Shown: positions 1-4,885 of the stretch, piece by piece
Layout: each line of letters starts with the position of its first letter
Numbering within the stretch: position 1 is the first letter of the stretch
Position numbers and translations under genes: made by a program
Assembly: GCA_007121695.1 (NCBI GenBank)
Contig: SKKC01000366.1
Coordinates: forward strand, 1 to 5,606
From: Spirochaetales bacterium
GTDB taxonomy: Bacteria > Spirochaetota > Spirochaetia > DSM-27196 > SKKC01
Length of the DNA: 5,606 nt
Reading direction: 5' to 3'
Notes under the pieces: generated by a model
Database searches by the model: none
Told to the model about the DNA's origin: nothing
Seen by the model: the letters and a program-made list of their open reading frames with translations, nothing else

Positions 1-35
1 GGATAGACTTTCGATACTGATTCAAACTCGACCAT
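1..35 (-). CDS. ABC transporter ATP-binding subunit, N-terminus only (cut by left edge)
   Basis: Only the first 12 codons are in the window; they read MVEFESVSKVYP. This is the usual opening strand of ABC ATPases ([IV]-x-[FL]-x-x-[VL]-[ST]-K-x-[YF]). The ending VSKVYP is commonest in the glycine betaine/choline (OpuCA/ProV-like) and related importer ATPases, but 12 residues cannot fix the substrate. The start is well supported: an AAGGAG Shine-Dalgarno (complement of 41-46) sits five bases before the ATG, and the ATG follows the TAA of the aminotransferase gene by only two bases. The SD therefore lies within the last codons of the upstream gene, which points to translational coupling and a shared transcript. 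Walker A, signature and Walker B motifs lie outside the window. The ABC family call is fairly safe; the importer type is a guess. Confidence 0.68.
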   Translation of the reverse strand, partial: MVEFESVSKVY

Positions 36-37
36 GC

Positions 38-1147
38 TTACTCCTTGCGTATCTCGTCCAGCGCGCTATCGAGGCTGCTCAGAAACACATCGTTCTGTGC
101 TTCGGTTCCCATGGTGACCCGCAGATGTGCGGGGTATCCCCAGGCGGACGCCGAGCGGACAATGACTCCCCGCCGCAGCATCGCCTCGGCCAGCGCGTCT
201 GCGTCCACTCCGACCTCGAAAAACACGAAGTTCGTGTGCGTTGTAGTCACCTCGAGGCCTCGCGCCGAGAGTTCGCGCTCGAGACGTGTCCGTGATGCCT
301 GCAGGCGCTTCAGCGCAGCCTGCACGTTCGGCCAGTCGTCGGTAAGGCAGGCTCGTGCGCCGGCAATGCCAATGCGATTGGCGTTGAACGGTTCAGACAC
401 CGTGTCTATGACGCGGACAAGGTCGGGCCGTGCCACCGCGTACCCGATACGTCCACCAGCAAGTCCGAAGGCCTTCGAGAAGGTCCGGACAATCACGACG
501 TTGTGATCGTCGAGGTCCTGCGCTGTCGCCGGAAGGTTTTCCTCTGCAGCGAACTCCGCGTAGGCCTCGTCTACTACGAGCCATGCGGTCGGTGGGAGCG
601 CATCGCGCAGCCGCTCGTAGGCTGCGACATCTACCACGGTGCCGGTTGGATTGTTGGGGTTGCACAACCAGACGATCCTGGTCTTCCCGGTCAGTGCAGC
701 GCGCATGGCGTCAGGATCAATCGTGAACTGTTCGTTCAGCGACACCTCTTTCACGGTCGCACCTGCAACCTTCGATATTTCGCGATACAGCCCGTAGCTC
801 TGCGTGGGAAGAATAACTTCGTCGCCGGTTCGCAGAAAGGTTGCGGCCAGAGTCTCGAGAATGCCACCGGCGCCGTGGCCTATCGCGACCGACGACGCAT
901 CGCGCCCGAATCGCGCGCCAATGTTCGCGCGCAGATCGCGGAACGACGCATCCGGATACTCGTGAATGCGGTCGATCTCTTCGATCATTGCTGCCCGGGC
1001 GGCAGGGAAGGGCGCGTAGGGGTTTTCGTTCGACCCGAGTTTAATGACGCTTTCCAGGCCGTATTCGCGCTGTACTTCCTCGATCGTTTTTCCGGCTACG
1101 TAGGCCTGAGCCTTCAGGATCTCTTCTCGAATACCGGGAACACTCAT
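38..1147 (-). CDS. hisC: HisC-family PLP-dependent aminotransferase (histidinol-phosphate transaminase-like)
   Basis: A fold-type I, class I/II aminotransferase of 369 residues, the usual HisC length, expected to be cytosolic. Visible landmarks are the N-terminal LGSNENPYAPFP (37-48), CNPNNPTG (162-169), VVDEAYAEF with D193 and Y196 (191-199), RTFSKAFGLAGGRIGY with the PLP-binding lysine K225 (221-236), and LRVTMGTEAQND with the likely substrate-carboxylate arginine R343 (342-353). The PLP-phosphate loop, normally G-x-G-[SA]-[DE]-E, reads GHGAGG here (90-95). The ATG overlaps the stop of the ThDP-enzyme gene as ATGA and has a GGGGAG SD six bases upstream. No other his gene is in view. The neighbour is a 2-oxo acid-type ThDP enzyme, so a role in transamination of another amino acid is at least as likely as histidine synthesis. 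The symbol marks the family, not a proven function. Confidence 0.85.
   Translation of the reverse strand: MSVPGIREEILKAQAYVAGKTIEEVQREYGLESVIKLGSNENPYAPFPAARAAMIEEIDRIHEYPDASFRDLRANIGARFGRDASSVAIGHGAGGILETLAATFLRTGDEVILPTQSYGLYREISKVAGATVKEVSLNEQFTIDPDAMRAALTGKTRIVWLCNPNNPTGTVVDVAAYERLRDALPPTAWLVVDEAYAEFAAEENLPATAQDLDDHNVVIVRTFSKAFGLAGGRIGYAVARPDLVRVIDTVSEPFNANRIGIAGARACLTDDWPNVQAALKRLQASRTRLERELSARGLEVTTTHTNFVFFEVGVDADALAEAMLRRGVIVRSASAWGYPAHLRVTMGTEAQNDVFLSSLDSALDEIRKE
41..46 (-). promoter_or_regulatory. Shine-Dalgarno AAGGAG for the ABC ATPase gene
   Basis: The minus strand reads AAGGAG, a five-base spacer (TAAGC), then ATG. The spacer contains the TAA stop of the preceding aminotransferase gene, so a ribosome finishing that gene sits at the next start. 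This fixes the start of the truncated downstream gene. Confidence 0.75.
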
Positions 1148-2733
1148 GACTCGCTCCCCGGTCCGGTGTCGCGGGGCGCCCGGACCTCAATAATGGTTGG
1201 ATAGGCCTTCTTCAGCGCCTCGCGCACAAGCTGCGCCACGTTCGAAGGATCATCGGCCCGGTGACCGTCAGCGCCGAAGCTCTTCGCAAAGGCGCAGAAA
1301 TCGGGACCCATAATGTCGACAGCGATCCTGTTGCCGGGGTGACGCGCGTCCTCGGTACGGCGTATTTCGCCATATCCACCATCGTTGTAAATGACTACAG
1401 GTATGCCAAAGCCGGCGTCGCAGGCAGACGCGAACTCCGATGATGTGAACTGGAACCCTCCGTCGCCAGCGAGCGCGACGACCGGGCGCTCAGGCGATGC
1501 TGCCTTGGCGCCGATTGCGGTCGGAAGGGCGTAGCCGAGCGTTCCGTAGCCGACAGGGTGCAGATAGCTTGCCGGTGCGTAGGTCTCGTATTCGCTGAGC
1601 CCCACGTAGGCGGCCGTTGTCATGTCGGTTACCAGTACTCCGTCGTCCGGGAGCGCGTCCCGTATGCCCGCGAGCATGGCCTGAATCCGTGCAAGTGCAG
1701 CGGGCGAGAGCCCGTAGGTTTCGCTTGCGCACGCGGCTGATTCGGTTTTCAGGCGTTCGACGGTTCTGGTCTGCTGCGCGCGTGCGCTGTTTGCCAGCCT
1801 GGTGTTGAGTTCTGACAGAACCTCCCTGCAGTCGCCACACACGGCAGCATCGGCCTTTCTGGCAACATCGAAATGCGACGGATCCAGGTTAATGGCGACA
1901 TACCGACCGCGCACTTCAAAGGGCTCGTACCACAGATCGGTCGAGGAAAGCTGTGTGCCAACTCCCAGCACAAGGTCGCAGGAGGCAAGCCACTCACGAA
2001 CCGGCGGCATGTGAAGCCGTCCTCCGAGCGAGAGCGGGTGGCCATCCGGCAGTACGCCCTTTCCCGCAGCCGTTGCCACGACAGGCGCGTTCAGCGCTTC
2101 GGCAAAGACACGCAGTTCCTCCGCCGCGGCGACGCTCCCGCCCCCTGCGACGATGCCGACTGTTTCAGCTGCGTCGAGCGTGGCTAGAACCTCCGCAATG
2201 CCCGATTCGTACGACGTGGCAGGACTCGGCTGCAGGAGGTCAAGCGGAATCTCGAGGTGTACCGGGCCCGGTCGCCCGGCCGTCGCAAGCTCCCAGGCAG
2301 CACGCAGGTAGGCATCGAGGTGCCCGAGATCGGGAACCCTGCGGCTTTCCTTGGCGAGACTCGCTGCGAGCCGTGTCGAATCTCGCAGCTCGTGCAGATC
2401 TCCGCGATCCTTGTCCACGGCGCGGCGGGAAAGCTGCGTCGATATGACAAGCATCGGAACAGAGTCGTGAAGCGCCTGCGCCATGGGCGTTGCCGCGTTC
2501 GTGAGTCCCGGGCCCGTAATGACGAGTGCTACCCCCGGCGTGCCCGTCGTGCGTCCGTGCCCGAGCGCCATGAACGCGGCTCCCGACTCGTTCCGTGCGG
2601 TCACGTGTGCAATGTCGGTGTGGTGTATCAGCCGGTCGTAGATATCGAGATTGTGTATACCCGGTATGCCATACACGGTACGGCACCCGAGCGAGATGAG
2701 TGTGGAAAGTAGTTGTTGTGAACCGTCGATCAA
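1144..2733 (-). CDS. ThDP-dependent 2-oxo acid decarboxylase / acetolactate synthase-like enzyme (AruI-like)
   Basis: At 529 residues it has the three-domain layout of the acetolactate synthase/pyruvate decarboxylase superfamily. The N-terminal ThDP-PYR domain (about 1-170) carries YGIPGIHNLDIY and the catalytic glutamate E49 in RNESGAAF. A central domain (about 185-310) carries IVAGGGS and VGTQLSSTD. The C-terminal ThDP-PP domain (about 350-520) carries GYGTLGYALPTAIGAK and GDG (423-425), with N450-D451 closing the metal site. GIPGIHNLDIY, the LHELRD segment (113-118) and NDGGYGEIRR recall, from memory, the subgroup containing Pseudomonas AruI, the 5-guanidino-2-oxopentanoate decarboxylase. 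True acetolactate synthase is less likely because no IlvN regulatory subunit follows. The start is TTG, supported by an AGAGGAG SD seven bases upstream; the next Met is residue 55, inside the domain. It is the first gene of the operon with the aminotransferase and ABC ATPase. Family is certain; substrate is not. Confidence 0.9.
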   Translation of the reverse strand: MIDGSQQLLSTLISLGCRTVYGIPGIHNLDIYDRLIHHTDIAHVTARNESGAAFMALGHGRTTGTPGVALVITGPGLTNAATPMAQALHDSVPMLVISTQLSRRAVDKDRGDLHELRDSTRLAASLAKESRRVPDLGHLDAYLRAAWELATAGRPGPVHLEIPLDLLQPSPATSYESGIAEVLATLDAAETVGIVAGGGSVAAAEELRVFAEALNAPVVATAAGKGVLPDGHPLSLGGRLHMPPVREWLASCDLVLGVGTQLSSTDLWYEPFEVRGRYVAINLDPSHFDVARKADAAVCGDCREVLSELNTRLANSARAQQTRTVERLKTESAACASETYGLSPAALARIQAMLAGIRDALPDDGVLVTDMTTAAYVGLSEYETYAPASYLHPVGYGTLGYALPTAIGAKAASPERPVVALAGDGGFQFTSSEFASACDAGFGIPVVIYNDGGYGEIRRTEDARHPGNRIAVDIMGPDFCAFAKSFGADGHRADDPSNVAQLVREALKKAYPTIIEVRAPRDTGPGSES

Positions 2734-2740
2734 CTGAATG

Positions 2741-2747
2741 CTCCTCT
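2741..2747 (-). promoter_or_regulatory. Strong Shine-Dalgarno AGAGGAG deciding a TTG start
   Basis: The minus strand reads AGAGGAG, a seven-base spacer, then TTG ATC GAC. The resulting protein reaches its conserved YGIPG segment at residues 21-25, as expected for the family. No in-frame ATG lies near, so TTG is the supported start. Confidence 0.7.
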
Positions 2748-2752
2748 GTGTT

Positions 2753-2804
2753 TCAGGCCTGATACGACCTGCCCGCGGGCAACGGTATGACCTGCGGTTC
2801 AGGC
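2753..2804. repeat. Cluster of short palindromes and direct repeats; candidate operator
   Basis: Three elements lie within 52 bp directly upstream of the SD of the ThDP-enzyme gene. TCAGGCCTGA (2753-2762) and TGCCCGCGGGCA (2770-2781) are perfect palindromes. TA[C/T]GACCTGC occurs as a direct repeat at 2763-2772 and 2786-2795, 23 bp apart. TTCAGGC also recurs at 2752-2758 and 2798-2804, bracketing the cluster. Each is short enough to arise by chance, but their packing at the operon front suggests a regulator-binding region. No known operator consensus was recognised. Confidence 0.3.
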
Positions 2805-2837
2805 GAAGAATGTATCTGGCGAATGATTTTGTGCTGC

Positions 2838-2942
2838 CTAAGGGAACAGGCCGCCGTGGTCACAGCCGGTTGGATGCGCGTGATAGCCCAGCCGGTGTAG
2901 CGCGAGAGATTCGTGCGTGTGTTCTGCGAATGCGTACTTCAT
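2838..2942 (-). CDS. Possible small His-rich ORF (34 aa) upstream of the operon
   Basis: An ATG-initiated frame of 34 codons ends with TAG. It contains six His (8, 10, 16, 21, 23, 29), one Cys (27) and the motif GCDHGG near its end. A GGGAGGG sequence (complement of 2954-2960) lies about 11 bases upstream of the ATG, a longer spacing than ideal. The same frame stays open further upstream to a TTG, giving 48 codons, with two more His. It has no membrane segment, signal peptide or recognised family. It could be a leader peptide, a small metal-binding protein, a gene remnant, or chance. The open frame in a GC-rich sequence is weak evidence; the His content and position ahead of a HisC-family operon are the reasons to list it. 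Confidence 0.22.
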   Translation of the reverse strand: MKYAFAEHTHESLALHRLGYHAHPTGCDHGGLFP

Positions 2943-2963
2943 GTGCAGTGTGGCCCTCCCATT

Positions 2964-2992
2964 ACCGTAGTGCGGCAGGCGCAAAGAATCAA
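2964..2992 (-). promoter_or_regulatory. Weak sigma70-like promoter candidate
   Basis: On the minus strand TTGATT (complement of 2987-2992; four of six bases match TTGACA) is separated by 17 bp from TACGGT (complement of 2964-2969; three of six match TATAAT). It would start transcription near 2957, about 225 bases before the ThDP-enzyme start. The -10 match is poor, and no better pair was found closer to the gene. Confidence 0.18.
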
Positions 2993-3004
2993 GACACTTC
3001 GGTT

Positions 3005-3023
3005 AAAATATTTCGAATCGAAA
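3005..3023 (-). terminator. AT-rich palindrome after the prenyl synthase stop; weak terminator or operator candidate
   Basis: TTTCGA-A-TCGAAA (3011-3023) is a perfect 6+6 palindrome 14 bp past the stop codon of the prenyl synthase gene. On the minus-strand transcript a 5-bp stem with a 3-base loop would be followed by UAUUUU (complement of 3005-3010). The stem is short and AU-rich, so it is weak as an intrinsic terminator. A protein-binding site is the alternative. Confidence 0.25.
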
Positions 3024-3036
3024 AGGTTTCAGTACG

Positions 3037-4083
3037 CTACACTGCAGGTGAAACCAGCAGACGCCGGGTATACGAGGTCAGCCAGGCATTCGACCAGCCC
3101 CACAGCGTGCTGTCGCGCATGATCTTTTTGACCGTTTCGCGGCCGATTTTCACTTCTCCGCACAGCACCTGGGGATTGTTCCGTGATACGGCGACCGTTT
3201 TCGCGGCAAAGAGCAGCGGCCACATGCACGCGAGGCGCAGACGGTGCAGATGTCGCGGAATAAGCCGGATGTACGCGACTCCCGACATGAGGTGGCGTTC
3301 CGCCTTGAGCACCAGATCGTCTACCACCTGTAAGGCGGCGGTTCGTGCGTCAGGAGAAAAAAGCTCGGAGGGTGTAAGCCCGTGACTGGTGCAGAACGTG
3401 CGCGGGACGAAAATCCATCCACGCTCGAAATCCTTGCGAAGCCCGCGCAGAATGTTCACCGTCTGCAGGGCAAGGCCAAACTCACGGGCGAGCGGCATAA
3501 GCGTATCCCGTCTTCGAGCCACGCCGGGCGAATGCTCGGCAAACAGATCGGTTACGAGGTACCCGACGATGCCCGCGACGTAATGCATGTAGTCATCCAT
3601 TTCGGTCTCGTCTTCGACTCGAGGCCCTTTCGCCTGCCATTTTGCCATGCCCCTCGTCGTTTCACGGACCCGTCGAAAAATGGCCTGCGTCGCTTTCTGG
3701 GGAAACGCCTGCAGGGCTCCGAGCAGCGATCCGCTGCGGTAGGCAACCACTGCTTCCGGATCGTCGGGCCTGTGGGGAATCGTGTCGAGTTCGTTCAGAA
3801 AGCCCGTCAGTTCAGTCTCGTCTTCGAGCACATCGTCCCAGCGCTCGAGGAGCGCGATCTTGCGCTCCGGGCTAATCGTTTCGTGATCTTCGAGGTAGTC
3901 TGAAACCCGGAACAGAAGGTAGGAGACCGCGATCTCGTGCTTCAGGGTGCCGGGAAGCCCTTCTATGGACAGCGAGAAGGTGCGCGACGTCTCGCGTAGC
4001 AGCGAGAAAACTTCATGTGCGTCCATGTCGAGGGACGCGTTTGATTGTTCGTTCGTTGAGAGGAAATCAGTATTACTGCTCAT
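3037..4083 (-). CDS. Squalene/phytoene synthase family enzyme (head-to-head prenyl synthase, squalene synthase-like)
   Basis: 348 residues, somewhat longer than typical bacterial CrtB or HpnD. The family condenses two FPP or GGPP molecules to squalene, dehydrosqualene or phytoene at the membrane surface. Residues 54-70 (SYLLFRVSDYLEDHETI) carry the first Asp-rich motif, D62-YLE-D66, in the DxxED form of squalene synthases. YMHYVAGIVG (165-174) matches the squalene synthase YxxYVAG motif with the catalytic-type Y168. The second Asp-rich motif should read NI[IL]RDxxxD but reads NILRGLRKD (210-218), so its first Asp is Gly214. NNPQVLCGEVKIG (302-314) also resembles squalene synthases. No C-terminal anchor is seen. 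No SD precedes the ATG, which lies inside a strong inverted repeat; M20 is an alternative start that leaves the domain intact. No other isoprenoid gene is in view, so the product is open. Confidence 0.85.
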   Translation of the reverse strand: MSSNTDFLSTNEQSNASLDMDAHEVFSLLRETSRTFSLSIEGLPGTLKHEIAVSYLLFRVSDYLEDHETISPERKIALLERWDDVLEDETELTGFLNELDTIPHRPDDPEAVVAYRSGSLLGALQAFPQKATQAIFRRVRETTRGMAKWQAKGPRVEDETEMDDYMHYVAGIVGYLVTDLFAEHSPGVARRRDTLMPLAREFGLALQTVNILRGLRKDFERGWIFVPRTFCTSHGLTPSELFSPDARTAALQVVDDLVLKAERHLMSGVAYIRLIPRHLHRLRLACMWPLLFAAKTVAVSRNNPQVLCGEVKIGRETVKKIMRDSTLWGWSNAWLTSYTRRLLVSPAV

Positions 4084-4117
4084 ACACGCGTAGTGTAGCG
4101 TGTATGAGCCAGTAATA
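4071..4117 (-). promoter_or_regulatory. Long stem-loop spanning the prenyl synthase start codon
   Basis: GCTCATACACGC (4078-4089) and GCGTGTATGAGC (4098-4109) are a perfect 12-bp inverted repeat around an 8-nt loop. After one bulged base (4110) the pairing continues for 7 bp (4071-4077 with 4111-4117), giving 19 pairs in all. On the minus-strand transcript the 3' arm contains the AUG (4083-4081) and the first four further codons of the prenyl synthase. There is no U-run after it, so it is not a typical intrinsic terminator, although it begins 14 nt after the upstream gene's stop. It may hide the start codon, stabilise or process the upstream transcript, or bind a protein as DNA. Confidence 0.7.
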
Positions 4118-4131
4118 TCGAGGGGGTGGTC

Positions 4132-4803
4132 CTAGTAGCGCATGCGCATGCCAAGACCCATGCGATCGCCTACAAACATGAACGGCTGTGGCTCGAACAC
4201 GACGGCATCCGTCTCTATGTTTCGAAGCGCGAGTTCGCGCGCGTGCGATGCGCTCCACGAGCGGAGAACCAGGTCGAGCACGCTTCCGCCGAGCACGACG
4301 CCGAGGGACGGAGCAAGGTCGGCAAAGCTCAGATCGCCCCATGCCGATTCAATGTCGCTTCGAGAGTCGTTCCAGTAATCAAGCCCTGTGCTGCCGTCCT
4401 TTCGGAGCTGCACCGTCTCCGGCAGCAGCGCGTATGCGCCCCAGAGCGTACCGACGGTTAATCCGATGTCGCCAAGGAGGAACAGGGACCCCGCAAGCGG
4501 GTCGCCACCACGAAACTGCCCGAAACCGGGAGCAATGAAGGATCGAACGCGAAGCGACCGTACGTAGGCAGCCTCCTGCTCGCGTACGCTCAGCACTCCC
4601 AGAAGTTCCGTCAGATCGGCTACGGTGAGATCTGCCAGACTCGCCCCGGCAGCATCGTCCGCGAAGGACTCAAGCTCCTCTGCTACGAGATCAGAGAACA
4701 TGCGGTCGCTTCCCCGCACGCCACCGTGCCCGTGGTGCGGTGAGGCGAAGGCCGTTGCCGCAATCGTGATACACATGAATGTCAGTATTGATATTTTCTT
4801 CAT
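4132..4803 (-). CDS. Signal-peptide membrane protein with Gly-rich hydrophobic core, possibly P13-like
   Basis: 223 residues. MKK, a hydrophobic stretch and AFA|S give a clear Sec signal peptide cleaved near residue 20. The mature start is His-rich (H23, H24, H26). Residues 35-86 are acidic and probably helical (LADLTVADLTELLGVLS). SFIAPGFGQFRGGDPLAGSLFLLGDIG (88-114) then opens a hydrophobic segment to about 128; a second weaker one covers about 162-181. The chain ends GLGMRMRY with a terminal aromatic residue. The Gly-rich G-x-G-Q-x-x-x-G-D pattern inside a hydrophobic segment, after a signal peptide, resembles the spirochaetal P13 porin family, but this is from memory and not certain. No convincing SD precedes the ATG. 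A stem-loop lies 20 bases upstream and a longer one follows the stop. It sits between an outer-membrane-type gene and the prenyl synthase, so an envelope role is likely. Confidence 0.75.
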   Translation of the reverse strand: MKKISILTFMCITIAATAFASPHHGHGGVRGSDRMFSDLVAEELESFADDAAGASLADLTVADLTELLGVLSVREQEAAYVRSLRVRSFIAPGFGQFRGGDPLAGSLFLLGDIGLTVGTLWGAYALLPETVQLRKDGSTGLDYWNDSRSDIESAWGDLSFADLAPSLGVVLGGSVLDLVLRSWSASHARELALRNIETDAVVFEPQPFMFVGDRMGLGMRMRY

Positions 4804-4823
4804 GTACCAGAAGATAGGGAGAC

Positions 4824-4853
4824 GCCCGCCCCACCGGCAAGGGCAGAACGGGC
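4824..4853 (-). terminator. 12-bp G:U-containing stem-loop between the two envelope genes
   Basis: On the minus-strand RNA GCCCGUUCUGCC and GGUGGGGCGGGC pair over 12 positions, four of them G:U wobbles, around a 6-nt loop (CUUGCC). The wobbles do not pair in the opposite strand's RNA, which favours a structure made in the leftward transcript. It lies 32 nt after the barrel gene's stop and 20 nt before the next ATG. The following bases (GUCUCCCUAUCUUCU) are pyrimidine-rich but not a clean U-tract, so termination, attenuation or mRNA processing are all possible. Confidence 0.4.
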
Positions 4854-4858
4854 TTTAT

Positions 4859-4880
4859 CTGTAACTGTAAGGTTGATGTA
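4859..4880 (-). repeat. Triple TTACA motif upstream of the P13-like gene
   Basis: The minus strand reads TTACATCAACCTTACAGTTACAG, three TTACA copies within 22 bp, followed by ATAAAG. They sit in the 82-bp gap between the two envelope genes, upstream of the stem-loop. GATAAA could serve as a poor -10 element, but no -35 at correct spacing was found. This may be chance. Confidence 0.2.
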
Positions 4881-4885
4881 AGGAC

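Larger units (their letters stand above)
2734..3036. other. Intergenic region between prenyl synthase gene and ThDP-enzyme operon
   Basis: This 303-bp stretch carries no conserved protein gene on either strand. It holds an AT-rich palindrome just after the prenyl synthase stop, a weak promoter-like pair near 2964-2992, a possible small His-rich ORF (2838-2942), and a cluster of short palindromes and direct repeats just upstream of the TTG start (2753-2804). It is the natural place for the promoter and any operator of the leftward operon. A long plus-strand reading frame crosses it but looks like an antisense shadow. Confidence 0.6.

Noticed and set aside
503..1204. Plus-strand open frame of 233 codons
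   Set aside because: It lies entirely antisense to the aminotransferase and the end of the ThDP-enzyme gene, which both show clear conserved motifs. Its translation resembles no family and has the composition of an antisense shadow in GC-rich coding DNA.
2863..2896. Direct repeat CAGCCGGT (2863-2870 and 2889-2896)
   Set aside because: Eight bases, GC-rich, two copies only; readily expected by chance and not tied to any symmetric or spaced pattern.
2734..3036. tRNA or other RNA gene in the intergenic gap
   Set aside because: No cloverleaf with a GTTC-type T-loop, acceptor stem and CCA-side pairing could be drawn on either strand; no riboswitch core such as a THI box was recognised upstream of the ThDP-enzyme gene.
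2738..3385. Plus-strand open frame of 215 codons crossing the intergenic gap
   Set aside because: More than half is antisense to the prenyl synthase. The product is Arg/Ser-rich, lacks any recognisable domain, and no good SD precedes it. It is the only long plus-strand frame outside genes, but nothing supports it.
4071..4117. Hairpin read as an ordinary Rho-independent terminator
   Set aside because: No U-run follows the 3' arm on the minus strand and the arm runs into the coding region of the next gene; a regulatory or processing role fits at least as well.
4126..4538. Several overlapping plus-strand frames opposite the P13-like gene
   Set aside because: All are antisense to a gene with a clear signal peptide and membrane segments, are Arg-rich, and overlap each other in different frames.
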